12,113 nt of DNA, from assembly GCA_904502105.1 (NCBI GenBank), contig CAJGDF010000025.1:1-12113 (forward strand). The letters run 5' to 3'. Positions 1 through 8,093 of this stretch are shown here, one piece after another. A program made the translations under genes and the position numbers. Below the pieces are notes generated by a model, which saw only the letters and a list, made by a program, of their open reading frames with translations, did not search any database and was not told the DNA's origin. The stretch comes from an uncultured Clostridia bacterium (GTDB lineage: Bacteria > Bacillota > Clostridia > Oscillospirales > UBA644). Within the stretch, counting starts at the first letter, position 1, and each line of letters opens with the position of its first letter.

Positions 1-1887
1 ATAGACCGTATTCCCATAACGGCTCAAAGTATTAAAGAAGTTGAACGTTATCAGGATTGTATGCTTATGGACGATATTTATATCGATAAAGAAAAAGATC
101 TGTTGTATTATTACGTAATTGAGACAAACGGCATTTCTTCCGAAGAAATAGCGTCTGTTTATGCCCGTGATATGAAAACGAATCTCAGCAACTGTATTCT
201 TTCCGATATGGATATGTTCCGTTATTTTGACGGTGATATTGCTTCTCCCACTCTTGTTAAAGATTATCTTGTGTATACGTTTAATAAAGATGGCGGAGGA
301 ACGTATCTTTGTTTGTTAAACCTCTCAACGTCTAAACAAAGTGTTATAAGCATAGATATTAAATCCTACGCAATATCCGGAAAATATGTTTACTATATTG
401 ATTCCGAAGGCGCATTGTCTGCTCTTGATCTTGAAAAAGATGCTATCGTTGATTTTACGTTCCCACATCAGTTTGAACAGGAAGAGATCATAATTGAGCC
501 TTTTGGACTTGAACAGGTTTTGGTCTGGGCTCTTACGTTTAATGATGATTGGATGGTTCAAGACTCCGTTTATCAGATTATAGACAGTAACGGAAATATT
601 TACGCAAGTAACAATTATATTTCGTCTTCATATCCCGTTTATATAACCGAATCGATACTTTCGAGCGGACCGTCTGATATGATAATCGAAGACAGACCTG
701 TTTCTTTTGATGAAAAACGTTTTACCGTTCTTTTCGAAAATATAGCATCATATATCGGTAAAAATATTTTCAGTACCGATATGACAGATGAAGATAAATT
801 CTTCCTCGCTTATTTTCTTGGCGAATGTGACGGTTCAAATTCCGAATACGGAGACATCTATCCTATAGATTATATCCAAAATCTTCTTGAAACTCATATT
901 TCCGAGTATTATGCTTCGAGATTTGAGCCGAAAAACGTTTCATTCTATAATTCAGCAACAACAACATTCACGTTCCCTTCTGATCTCAAGCAAGTTTTTT
1001 CTGCAAAAGCCGAAACAAGCGGCTATGACGGTATATTGAATGTTTATAAATACAGCTCTGACGGAAATAATCTTGAACGCATCTATATCACTTCTCTTTC
1101 CGTATATTCAAGCGGAATAGGGGAGACATCATGGAAGATCAATTCGTATTATGAAAAACTTACGGAGACCTCATCAGATATTGATGTCGTTGGTAAGTAT
1201 TTATTTGATGTTGCCGTTATGTCTTACGGTGATACATATAAAGATTTTGAGTATTCGACTATCGTTTTGGATGATAATAAGACAATCGTTGTAGGTTATG
1301 GCGGTTGGTATATCGGATTTGAAATTTTCTTTGGCGAAAACGGTTTAGGCGTAATCAGCGCAGAACTTGTAGATCCCGATGAATATATGATAAAACCGAA
1401 GCCTGAAATCATCGAACCTGCAACCGATGAGGTTTATGATGTCGATATTGAGCAGTTGTTTTCAAAGCTTCATCTTTATCAGAAATTTGCAGAGTATAGC
1501 TCCGATTCTATGGAGATCGACATTAATTCTGTCGATGAAAGCGGATTGTATTATAAGGTCACAGATGAAAATTATGATACATGGAGCGAATGGATTTCTT
1601 TCGTTGAAAGCATTTTCTGCGGCGAATATCTTGAATCTGCTAAAAATAATGATCTTTATATAAATGTTGACGGCTACACATATTGCAGACCCGGCTCTAT
1701 GGGATGGTATCTTTCCGAGGATTATAGTTATTCTATAATCGAAAATAAAATATCCGAGGTCGTTATATCTGTATCTTACGAAGAATTAAGTCCGACAGCA
1801 ACCGAAACAACAACATACCAAACATTCACATATGTCCTTAAAAATACCGATCACGGTTGGCGAGTTTCAGGACGTATTTCAAAGTGA
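1..1887 (+). CDS. Large acidic protein of unknown function, 5' end outside the window
   Basis: The frame is open to the first base of the window: 20 sense codons precede the first ATG at 61, so the start lies further left and 628 residues of C-terminal sequence are visible. The first ATG has no convincing ribosome site and is probably internal. Visible codons 25-145 hold repeated short hydrophobic strands followed by turns, such as DYLVYTFNKDGGG and YVYYIDSEG, as in beta-propeller or DUF5050-like proteins. The last ~105 residues form a separate compact region (WSEWISF, CRPGSMGWYL, final HGWRVSGRISK) that faintly recalls IseA-type domains; that resemblance is weak. The protein is rich in Asp, Glu, Tyr and Ser, which suits an exported or lipid-anchored product, but any signal peptide would lie outside the window. 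I do not recognise the function. It is convergent with the arabinose operon and ends at a strong terminator. Confidence 0.85.
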   Translation: MDRIPITAQSIKEVERYQDCMLMDDIYIDKEKDLLYYYVIETNGISSEEIASVYARDMKTNLSNCILSDMDMFRYFDGDIASPTLVKDYLVYTFNKDGGGTYLCLLNLSTSKQSVISIDIKSYAISGKYVYYIDSEGALSALDLEKDAIVDFTFPHQFEQEEIIIEPFGLEQVLVWALTFNDDWMVQDSVYQIIDSNGNIYASNNYISSSYPVYITESILSSGPSDMIIEDRPVSFDEKRFTVLFENIASYIGKNIFSTDMTDEDKFFLAYFLGECDGSNSEYGDIYPIDYIQNLLETHISEYYASRFEPKNVSFYNSATTTFTFPSDLKQVFSAKAETSGYDGILNVYKYSSDGNNLERIYITSLSVYSSGIGETSWKINSYYEKLTETSSDIDVVGKYLFDVAVMSYGDTYKDFEYSTIVLDDNKTIVVGYGGWYIGFEIFFGENGLGVISAELVDPDEYMIKPKPEIIEPATDEVYDVDIEQLFSKLHLYQKFAEYSSDSMEIDINSVDESGLYYKVTDENYDTWSEWISFVESIFCGEYLESAKNNDLYINVDGYTYCRPGSMGWYLSEDYSYSIIENKISEVVISVSYEELSPTATETTTYQTFTYVLKNTDHGWRVSGRISK

Positions 1888-1895
1888 TTTCCTCA

Positions 1896-1945
1896 AACAC
1901 AAATATCCGCAGGATGACTCTGCGGGTATTTGTGTTATTTTATTT
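1896..1945 (+). terminator. Rho-independent terminator of the first gene
   Basis: Arms 1896-1911 and 1921-1936 pair over 16 positions with one G-U wobble (1906 with 1926), and a further G-C and G-U pair may close the loop. The stem is followed by the U-rich run ATTTTATTT. It begins 9 bases after the stop codon at 1885-1887, as expected for an intrinsic terminator of the plus-strand gene. Confidence 0.85.
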
Positions 1946-1971
1946 GCATATAATTTAAGACATATTCAGAC

Positions 1972-2000
1972 AAGAACTCCGAGTATTCCTCGGAGTTCTT
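1972..2000 (-). terminator. Hairpin after the arabinose operon
   Basis: Perfect 12-bp inverted repeat: arms 1972-1983 (AAGAACTCCGAG) and 1989-2000, loop of 5. It lies 14 bases beyond the GH127 stop codon on the minus strand. The U-tract on that strand is poor (stem end UUCUU, then GUCUG), so it may be a modest terminator or a 3'-end stabilising stem. It is symmetrical and could act on plus-strand read-through too. Confidence 0.6.
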
Positions 2001-2013
2001 ATAATCTCAGATA

Positions 2014-3915
2014 TTATTTTTCATTCATCCAGACTCTCATCTGATTTTCGCCTCTGTTAGCCCAAAGGCTGTAGGGGATACCGATGATGTCTGTTTCAAT
2101 ATATTTGGGCGCTTTTGAGGAGTAAAGTCCTGACTGTGCTTCTTTTTTGAAGCCTTTAACTCTTATCTTGCGTGTTCCGCCCAAAGTGTTTTCATCATAT
2201 GCTTCAACAATGGGTGTTTCGTTGGTGTTAACATAAAGAGAGAAAACGTCTCCGTCGTTGTCAACGCCTTCAAAGCAGTATGTCATAGGTCCAACGCATA
2301 CCGCAACTTTGCCTGTAAGATCGGCAACTTTTTCGGATGCATAAACAAATCTCGGAGTCATATCCAATGTGAGTTTGATCTCATCATTGTCGCAAACGGG
2401 AATATAGATATAGCCGTTTATATTTTCTGAGCATACGGTCTGTCCGTTTTTAATAACAGAATATTTTTCGCTCCAAGAGGTGATTCTTATCGCAATTTTG
2501 CCATTACCGTTAATTTTGTAATCAACAGTATCTCCATAGGGGTATTCTGTCTTGCAGTTGAGCTTGATTCCGTTTTTGAATTCAACATCGCCTGAAGCAT
2601 ACATATGGCAGAAAGCTGTATCATCCTTTTCACTGTAAGAATACTGTCCGATAGATGCAATAAGTCGTGCTGCATTCGGAGGACAGCAAGCGCAGCCGTA
2701 CCAACCGGGTCTTGTTATTCTTGCATGACCGTGGGTCGGAATTCTGCCTGAAACTCCTGGGATAGCCTCAAGCGGATTTGCATAGAAAAATCTCTTACCG
2801 TCTATCTGAATACCTGAAAGAACAGTGTTGTAAAATGCAAGATCCATAATATCTGCATATTCGCCTTTTATTTCATTTTCAAGCATTCTTGATGCGAAGA
2901 ATATAAGCGCAATAGATGCACATGTTTCTGCATAAGCTGTATCGTTGGGTAAATCGTAGTCGGTGGTGAACGCTTCACCGTGATGGGAAGAACCGATTCC
3001 GCCTGTGATATACATACGTTTATTAACAATGCTGTCCCAAAGTCTTCTGCATGCATTAAAAAGCTCTTTATCGCTTGTTTCAGATGCAACGTCCGCCATA
3101 CCGGTGTAAAGATATGTTGCGCGAACAGAGTGACCTACAGCATCACTCATTTCCCTTACGGGCATATGGCTTTGCTGATATTCATAGTTCGAAGGATTGT
3201 TTCCCCATATATGCCAATCTCTTGATCTTCTTTCTTTTTCATAGAAATGAGGGTCAACACCTCTGACATCGATGAAATGCTGTGCAAGCTCAAGACAATG
3301 TTTATTGTTAGTCAAACGATACATCTTCATCAATGCGAGCTCTATTTCGGGATGACCGGGATATCCTTCTGCTTTTTCAACGATGAATTTGTTGTAGATG
3401 TGTTCTACATTTTTTTCCATAACATTTAGGAATTTACGCTTGCCTGTAGCTTCGTAATATGCGCAAGCACCTTCAATCATATGACCTGCAGAATAAAGTT
3501 CGTGTGCTTCAAGAAGATTTTGCCAACGACGGTTTTTATCTTTTATGGTAAATCTTGTATTAAGATAACCGTCTTCCTCTTGTGCCGCTTCGATAAGATC
3601 AATAAATTCGTCTATCTTTACTTCCAATTCTTTATTGGGGAAGTTTGTAATAGAATATGCGGCGGCTTCTATGAATTTACCTGCATCGCTGTCCTGAAAT
3701 ACCATTCCGTAAAAATCGTCGTGTTCTTCGCCTCGGAGAGCTTTACCTGCATTGATAAAATTAGCGATTACATTGCTTTTTTCAACATCAGGCTCTTGGT
3801 TTGAAAGTACTCTGTATTGATAAGGTATCATTTCTTTACTTATAAGTTCCTGATATCTTCTGACAAAACCGTCCGGCTTATATGCTGTTATTGGTATTTT
3901 GTTCATTGTCTTCAT
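2014..3915 (-). CDS. Glycoside hydrolase family 127 (DUF1680) beta-L-arabinofuranosidase
   Basis: A 633-residue protein close to the length of the type enzyme HypBA1 (658). GH127 enzymes release beta-L-arabinofuranose from beta-1,2-linked arabino-oligosaccharides such as those on hydroxyproline-rich plant glycoproteins. The (alpha/alpha)6-barrel signatures are visible: AGHMIEGACAYYEATGK (143-159), the acid/base region around E314, the E330-x-C332 pair, and the CACCPPN motif with the C410/C411 doublet. E314, E330 and C332 reproduce the spacing of HypBA1 E322, E338 and C340; the cysteine doublet corresponds to Cys417 (nucleophile) and Cys418, which bind zinc with E338 and C340. There is no signal peptide or membrane segment, so it probably acts in the cytoplasm on imported sugar. 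It follows araB by 21 bases with a weak AGTAGGT ribosome site. An alternative ATG at codon 4 (3906) is possible. Family call is firm; exact substrate is inferred. Confidence 0.93.
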   Translation of the reverse strand: MKTMNKIPITAYKPDGFVRRYQELISKEMIPYQYRVLSNQEPDVEKSNVIANFINAGKALRGEEHDDFYGMVFQDSDAGKFIEAAAYSITNFPNKELEVKIDEFIDLIEAAQEEDGYLNTRFTIKDKNRRWQNLLEAHELYSAGHMIEGACAYYEATGKRKFLNVMEKNVEHIYNKFIVEKAEGYPGHPEIELALMKMYRLTNNKHCLELAQHFIDVRGVDPHFYEKERRSRDWHIWGNNPSNYEYQQSHMPVREMSDAVGHSVRATYLYTGMADVASETSDKELFNACRRLWDSIVNKRMYITGGIGSSHHGEAFTTDYDLPNDTAYAETCASIALIFFASRMLENEIKGEYADIMDLAFYNTVLSGIQIDGKRFFYANPLEAIPGVSGRIPTHGHARITRPGWYGCACCPPNAARLIASIGQYSYSEKDDTAFCHMYASGDVEFKNGIKLNCKTEYPYGDTVDYKINGNGKIAIRITSWSEKYSVIKNGQTVCSENINGYIYIPVCDNDEIKLTLDMTPRFVYASEKVADLTGKVAVCVGPMTYCFEGVDNDGDVFSLYVNTNETPIVEAYDENTLGGTRKIRVKGFKKEAQSGLYSSKAPKYIETDIIGIPYSLWANRGENQMRVWMNEK

Positions 3916-3936
3916 GATACTGTACCTACTGTAAAA

Positions 3937-5601
3937 TTAGTCTTTAAGTTTTTTGAGATTTTTCATTACATTGTTTTCTCCGCGACCAAAGTAGTCGTGA
4001 AGTTTTTTGTATTCAGCAAAAAGCTTATCGTAAACTGCTTTTTCGCTCGGGTTAGGAGTGTAGACCTTATCGCTGAGGCTTCCCATTTCTTCGGCCGCAT
4101 CATATACGGAATCGTAGCCACCGTTTGCTTTACCTGCAGCTACAGCACCGAATATTGCAGAACCGAGTGCGGGAGCCTGTGAAGAACCGCTGATCTTAAT
4201 TTCAAGACCTGTAACATCTGCATATATCTGCATTGTTTCGGGGCTCTTAACAGCAATGCCGCCTGCTGCATAAAGACCTGTTACGGGAACACCGTGATCG
4301 TTAAAGTTTTCAATTATCATTCTTGTGCCATATGCCGTTGCTTCAACAAGTGCTTTGTATATTTCTTCGGGCTTTGTTGCAAGAGTCATACCGAGGATCA
4401 TACCTGTAAGATCAACGTCAACAAGGATAGATCTGTTGCCGTTCCACCAGTCAAGAGCTAAAAGACCGCTCTTACCTGCAGGGATAGCTGCTGCTTTTTC
4501 TGCAAGAAGCTGTTGGGGCGCGATTCCTTTGGCTTCTGCTTCAGCTTTATAATCGGAATCAAGAAGGTTTTCGACAAACCATGCAAAATGGTCGCCTACA
4601 CAGCTCTGTCCTGCTTCATAACCGATCATACCGGGTAAAATACCGTCTTCAACAGAACCGCAAATACCGGGAACGTATTTATCTTCATCGGAAAGAAGCA
4701 TATGACATGTGGATGTTCCCATTATCATAAGCATTTTGCCTGTTTCTTTCATTCCGAGTGCGGGTACGGTAACATGCGCGTCAACGTTTGCAACTGCAAC
4801 GGCAGTACCTTCGCAAAGGCCTGTAAGTTCAGCAGCTTTTGCGGTTACTTCGCCTGCTTTCTGTCCGAGAGGTGAAACGGGACAAGAGAATTTTTCGGCA
4901 ATAACGTTTTCCATTCTCTTATCAAGTGCTGCGAAAAATTCAGGGGAGGGGTAACCCTCTTTTTTATTCCACATTGCTTTATATCCTGCAGTGCAGGAGT
5001 TCTTTGTTTCTTTGCCGCAGAGCTGCCAGATTACCCAGTCAGCAGCTTCAACAAAACAATCCGCCTCTTCGTATATTTCAGGCGCTTTGTCAAGAGTTTC
5101 CCAGATCTTCGGGAACATCCATTCGGAGGATATTTTTCCACCATAGGATTTGATCCATTTTTCGCCGCGTTCTTCTGCTATTTCATTAAGTTTATTAGCC
5201 TTATCCTGTGCTGCATGATGTTTCCAAAGTTTAATATAAGCATACGGATCGTTTTTGTATTTGTCCATAAAACAAAGGGGAGTGCCGTCTTTTTTTACAG
5301 GGAGCATTGTACATGCTGTAAAGTCAATTCCTATACCGATAATATCTTTGGGATCAACACCACTCTGTTTGATAACATCGGGGATTGTCGTGCTCAATAC
5401 ATCAAGATAATCCTGAGGATGCTGAAGAGCAAAATCCTGAGGAAGACCGCCGAAAAGCTTTTCTGCGTATTCTGAGCCTGTGTCAATAACAGCGTGGGGG
5501 TAGTTAAGAACCGAGCAGCATATTTCTTTTGATGAACCCACTTCAAAGAGGGCTGCTCTGCCTGACAATGTACCAAAATCTATGCCTATAGAATATTTCA
5601 T
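3937..5601 (-). CDS. araB: L-ribulokinase, FGGY carbohydrate kinase
   Basis: A 554-residue kinase of the usual ribulokinase length (E. coli AraB is 566). It phosphorylates L-ribulose to L-ribulose 5-phosphate with ATP in arabinose breakdown. The N-terminus carries the FGGY phosphate motif [15 protein letters not shown] (7-21). AraB-type markers follow: [12 protein letters not shown] (58-69), [15 protein letters not shown] (88-102), [12 protein letters not shown] (272-283) with probable catalytic base D274, and the ATP-binding MGTSTCHM (294-301). The NVDAH and ALQHP signatures separate it from xylulo- and glycerol kinases. The ATG has an ideal GGAGG site 7 bases upstream (5609-5613). It is first in the operon, followed 21 bases after its stop by the GH127 gene, so the hydrolase supplies arabinose and the kinase acts two steps later. 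The isomerase (araA) and epimerase (araD) are not in the window. Confidence 0.96.
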   Translation of the reverse strand: MKYSIGIDFGTLSGRAALFEVGSSKEICCSVLNYPHAVIDTGSEYAEKLFGGLPQDFALQHPQDYLDVLSTTIPDVIKQSGVDPKDIIGIGIDFTACTMLPVKKDGTPLCFMDKYKNDPYAYIKLWKHHAAQDKANKLNEIAEERGEKWIKSYGGKISSEWMFPKIWETLDKAPEIYEEADCFVEAADWVIWQLCGKETKNSCTAGYKAMWNKKEGYPSPEFFAALDKRMENVIAEKFSCPVSPLGQKAGEVTAKAAELTGLCEGTAVAVANVDAHVTVPALGMKETGKMLMIMGTSTCHMLLSDEDKYVPGICGSVEDGILPGMIGYEAGQSCVGDHFAWFVENLLDSDYKAEAEAKGIAPQQLLAEKAAAIPAGKSGLLALDWWNGNRSILVDVDLTGMILGMTLATKPEEIYKALVEATAYGTRMIIENFNDHGVPVTGLYAAGGIAVKSPETMQIYADVTGLEIKISGSSQAPALGSAIFGAVAAGKANGGYDSVYDAAEEMGSLSDKVYTPNPSEKAVYDKLFAEYKKLHDYFGRGENNVMKNLKKLKD

Positions 5602-5622
5602 AAAAAAACCTCCATAATAGAG

Positions 5623-5651
5623 TTGTTAAATCATTTATTCAATTATATAAC
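5623..5651 (+). promoter_or_regulatory. Candidate promoter of the DUF421-DUF4363 pair
   Basis: TTGTTA (5623-5628), a 17-base spacer, then TATAAC (5646-5651). Start would be near 5658, about 30 bases before the TTG start codon, with a GAGGTG ribosome site in between. The -35 match is 4 of 6, so it is weaker than the opposing araB promoter. An imperfect inverted repeat (GTTAAAT at 5625-5631, ATATAAC at 5645-5651) overlaps it and could be an operator. Confidence 0.45.
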
Positions 5652-5670
5652 ACTTTTATAGAAAAATCAA
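5642..5670 (-). promoter_or_regulatory. Sigma-A type promoter of the araB-GH127 operon
   Basis: On the minus strand a TTGATT -35 box (5665-5670) is separated by exactly 17 bases from a perfect TATAAT -10 box (5642-5647). Transcription should start near 5635, giving a leader of about 34 bases before the araB ATG, with GGAGG correctly placed. Its -10 box shares two bases with a candidate plus-strand -10 box for the divergent DUF421 gene. Confidence 0.78.
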
Positions 5671-5687
5671 GAGGTGAAAAAGAAAAA

Positions 5688-6329
5688 TTGTCAATTATTC
5701 TTATGCGAACTGTAATATTTTATATCATTACTATTCTTGCAATAAGGCTTATGGGTAAGCGTCAGATAGGCGAACTTGAACCGTCAGAACTTGTTATAAC
5801 AATAATTATTTCCGAACTTGCAACTATTCCGATGCAGGATAGAGAATATCCGCTTTTAAATATAGTAATCGCCGTTACGGTTCTTATCTCTCTTGAGATA
5901 TTTTCCGCAGCAATATCCGTTAAAAGCAGAACGGCGGAAAGAGTTCTTGCCGGGCAGTATAACATAATTGTTGAAAACGGTGTCATTAACCAATGTGAAA
6001 TGAAAAAGGCTCAGCTTACAATAAGCGAGCTTTATGAGGAAATACGACAGAATGGTGCTATGGATATAAATGATGTTAAATTCTGTATACTTGAAACAAG
6101 CGGAAAGATCAGTGTGCTTCTGAAGAAAGATACAGAGCAAAATTCGATTCCTTATCCGCTTATTGTTGACGGCAAACTTTTACGGAAAAATATGTTAAAA
6201 GCAAATGTTGATGAAAAACATCTTCTTGAAGAGGCAAAAAAACATAAGGCTAAAAGCTTTGATGATGTTTTTTTGTGCATTCGTAATGCAGGTAATACCG
6301 AATGGATCTTAAAGGATAAGGAGGTTTAA
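5688..6329 (+). CDS. DUF421 (YetF-type) membrane protein
   Basis: A 213-residue protein of the usual DUF421 size. The start is TTG, preceded by GAGGTG 11 bases upstream; the next ATG, at 5703, is too far from this site. The N-terminus MSIILMRTVIFYIITILAIRLMGKR matches the family pattern. Three membrane segments are visible: about 4-22, 33-48 and 55-76. The conserved GKRQIGELEPSELV (23-36) lies between the first two. The rest is a soluble domain holding the typical LYEEIRQNGAMDINDVKFCILETSG (115-139) stretch. Biochemical function is unknown; related Bacillus proteins occur in spore membranes, but nothing here shows a spore role. The 3' end contains the AGGAGG site of the next gene, so the two are almost certainly co-transcribed and translationally linked. 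Confidence 0.88.
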   Translation: MSIILMRTVIFYIITILAIRLMGKRQIGELEPSELVITIIISELATIPMQDREYPLLNIVIAVTVLISLEIFSAAISVKSRTAERVLAGQYNIIVENGVINQCEMKKAQLTISELYEEIRQNGAMDINDVKFCILETSGKISVLLKKDTEQNSIPYPLIVDGKLLRKNMLKANVDEKHLLEEAKKHKAKSFDDVFLCIRNAGNTEWILKDKEV

Positions 6330-6333
6330 GAAG

Positions 6334-6729
6334 ATGAAGGGACGGCTTGTGTTGGCGGTTTTTCTTATTTTATTGGCAATAGGCGCAATTTCATATGAGA
6401 TTGGTTATCTGAAAAGTTCGTCCGATAAATTTACATCTCAATTGGATAAAGTGATTGATTTTTTGTCTTTAGAAGAATATAACGATGCCTTTACTTTGTA
6501 CAAATCTTTTGTAGAAGATTTTTTTGACTGTGAAAATATTCTTTCTGTTTTTATTCACGATAAAGCGGTTGATGAAATACGCGATATTATTTACGAAACA
6601 AATGCTTATTTTGAAAAACAACAGGAACATCTTAAAATTGATGAAATTATACGAAATTTAGAGAATATAAAAATGAAAATAAAGGATATTTACGAGTCGA
6701 TGATTCCGGATATGGAAAATTTAATGTAA
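6334..6729 (+). CDS. DUF4363-like small membrane-anchored protein
   Basis: A 131-residue protein starting 4 bases after the DUF421 stop; its AGGAGG ribosome site overlaps the last DUF421 codons. Residues 4-20 (RLVLAVFLILLAIGAIS) form one hydrophobic segment, either an uncleaved anchor or a signal peptide. The remainder is predicted mainly helical and charged, with LSVFIHDKAVDEIRDI (around 70-85) recalling the conserved F-x-x-H block of DUF4363 proteins. This family is often found directly after DUF421 genes in clostridia, which supports the call. Function is unknown; the pair probably forms a membrane complex (inference). No clear terminator stem follows, so read-through into galK is possible. 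Confidence 0.75.
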   Translation: MKGRLVLAVFLILLAIGAISYEIGYLKSSSDKFTSQLDKVIDFLSLEEYNDAFTLYKSFVEDFFDCENILSVFIHDKAVDEIRDIIYETNAYFEKQQEHLKIDEIIRNLENIKMKIKDIYESMIPDMENLM

Positions 6730-6756
6730 ATATCTTGAGTTTTCATTGTTTAGTCA

Positions 6757-6785
6757 TTGATTTTTTTTTATTTTTGTAGTATAAT
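6757..6785 (+). promoter_or_regulatory. Sigma-A type promoter of galK
   Basis: TTGATT (6757-6762), 17-base spacer rich in T, TATAAT (6780-6785). Transcription should start near 6792, giving a leader of about 66 bases. The two hexamers and spacer length are identical to those of the araB promoter. Confidence 0.75.
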
Positions 6786-6790
6786 GTATA

Positions 6791-6801
6791 TTACAATGTA
6801 A
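6791..6801. promoter_or_regulatory. Possible operator palindrome at the galK start site
   Basis: TTACAATGTAA is a perfect 5-bp inverted repeat around a single central base. It begins 6 bases after the -10 box, at the predicted transcription start, where a bound repressor could block galK. A short palindrome in AT-rich DNA may also arise by chance. Confidence 0.3.
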
Positions 6802-6858
6802 ATTAAAGATTAAAATCAATTTAAATTCGTTATTACAACGTGAAAGGCATGGCACTAT

Positions 6859-8043
6859 ATGTTAGACAAAAACGGACTTATTGCGAAATTTATCGAAATA
6901 TACGGGGGAGACAGCTCTGATGTACGAATTTTCTCTTCTCCCGGCAGAGTTAACCTTATCGGTGAACATACCGACTATAACGGTGGCTTTGTTTTTCCCG
7001 CAGCTCTTTCTCAGTGTTCTACCGTTGCTGTAAGAAAAACCGACTCCGGTTTGATTCGAGTTGCCGCAACTGATCTTCCTGACAGAGTAAGTCTTGAAAT
7101 TAATAAACTTGGAGAATATAAAGATATTTCCTGGGGTAACTACCAGGCCGGTGTTGCATATGTAATGCAGCAGGCAGGCTACGATATTCAGTCCTGCGAT
7201 ATCCTTTATCATGATACTGTTCCTTTCGGCGCGGGTCTTTCTTCCTCTGCAGCTATTGAGGTCGTAATGTCCCTCGTTCTCGCAACATTCTCTTTCGAAA
7301 ACGGCGTAACCGAAAAGCCCAATATGATCGAACTTGCAAAAATCTCTCAGAAAGCAGAAAATACTTATTGCGGTGTTAACTGTGGTATTATGGACCAGTT
7401 TGCATCTGCTATGGGCAGAAAGAATCATGCTATATTCCTCGACTGTAAAGATCTTTCCTTCAAGTATGTACCGCTTGAACTTAAGGGTTATAAGGTTGTT
7501 ATCGGAAATACAAACAAAAAGCGTTCTCTTGCCGAATCCAAATATAATGAACGTCGTGCACAGTGCGAAGAAGCTCTTGAACAGCTTAAACTTGCTTATC
7601 CCGAGGCTGAATGTCTTCGCGATATAACCGCAGAACAGTTTGAAAACGGTAAAACTCTTATTCTTGACGAAGTTTGCCGTATGAGAGCCGAGCATGTTGT
7701 TTATGAATGTGACCGTGTTCTTAAATCTGTCGAAGCTCTTGCTGAAGGCGATCTCCGTGCATTCGGTAATCTTATGACTGCATCTCATATCTCTCTTCGT
7801 GACCTCTATGAGGTAACAGGTACTCATCTCGATGTTATGGTTGAAGAAAGCCTTAAAATCGAAGGCTGTATCGGTTCACGTATGACCGGTGCGGGCTTTG
7901 GCGGCTGTACCGTAAGCATTGTTGCGGATTCTGCTGTTGATAACTTTATTTCTGAAGTAGGTAAAAACTACGAAGAAAGAACAGGTATTGCTCCCTCCTT
8001 CTATGTCTCTGAAGTAGGCGACGGCGGACGCGAAATTTTATAA
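6859..8043 (+). CDS. galK: Galactokinase
   Basis: A 394-residue GHMP kinase, the normal length for bacterial GalK, which makes galactose 1-phosphate from galactose and ATP as the first Leloir step. All three GHMP motifs are present: SSPGRVNLIGEHTDYNGG (26-43) with the galactokinase signature and its catalytic arginine, the phosphate loop PFGAGLSSSAA (122-132), and MTGAGFGGCTVS (342-353). IMDQFASAMG (177-186) supplies the catalytic aspartate D179. The ATG lies 11 bases after GAAAGG; an ATG at 6849 is out of frame and sits only one base from that site, so 6859 is preferred. No galT or galE is visible. It has its own promoter and is convergent with the amidase gene. Codons ending in T or C are common, which opens a long meaningless frame on the opposite strand. 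Confidence 0.96.
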   Translation: MLDKNGLIAKFIEIYGGDSSDVRIFSSPGRVNLIGEHTDYNGGFVFPAALSQCSTVAVRKTDSGLIRVAATDLPDRVSLEINKLGEYKDISWGNYQAGVAYVMQQAGYDIQSCDILYHDTVPFGAGLSSSAAIEVVMSLVLATFSFENGVTEKPNMIELAKISQKAENTYCGVNCGIMDQFASAMGRKNHAIFLDCKDLSFKYVPLELKGYKVVIGNTNKKRSLAESKYNERRAQCEEALEQLKLAYPEAECLRDITAEQFENGKTLILDEVCRMRAEHVVYECDRVLKSVEALAEGDLRAFGNLMTASHISLRDLYEVTGTHLDVMVEESLKIEGCIGSRMTGAGFGGCTVSIVADSAVDNFISEVGKNYEERTGIAPSFYVSEVGDGGREIL

Positions 8044-8056
8044 TCAAGTATGCCAA

Positions 8057-8088
8057 AACGGCGATCGGTTTTTACGCCGATCGCCGTT
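8057..8088. terminator. Probable bidirectional terminator between galK and the amidase gene
   Basis: Perfect 12-bp GC-rich stem: AACGGCGATCGG (8057-8068), 8-base loop, CCGATCGCCGTT (8077-8088). It lies between two convergent genes, 13 bases after the galK stop and 5 before the amidase stop. The U-tracts are short on both strands (UUAAUUGUU on plus, UUUU on minus), so strength comes mainly from the stem. Confidence 0.75.
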
Positions 8089-8093
8089 AATTG

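Noticed and set aside
3817..4182. Plus-strand frame of 121 codons across the GH127-araB junction
   Set aside because: It is antisense to both recognised genes and has no ribosome site or domain.
6761..6775. T-rich run after the DUF4363 gene as a terminator
   Set aside because: No stem precedes it; it is better explained as the spacer of the galK promoter.
6849..6923. Out-of-frame ATG (6849) with 23 codons overlapping the galK start
   Set aside because: The GAAAGG site is only one base from this ATG, too close for normal initiation, and the peptide has no features.
6862..7827. A 321-codon open frame on the minus strand opposite galK
   Set aside because: It lies wholly within a clear galactokinase, has no recognisable motif, and its amino acid composition is what galK codons ending in T or C would give on the reverse strand.
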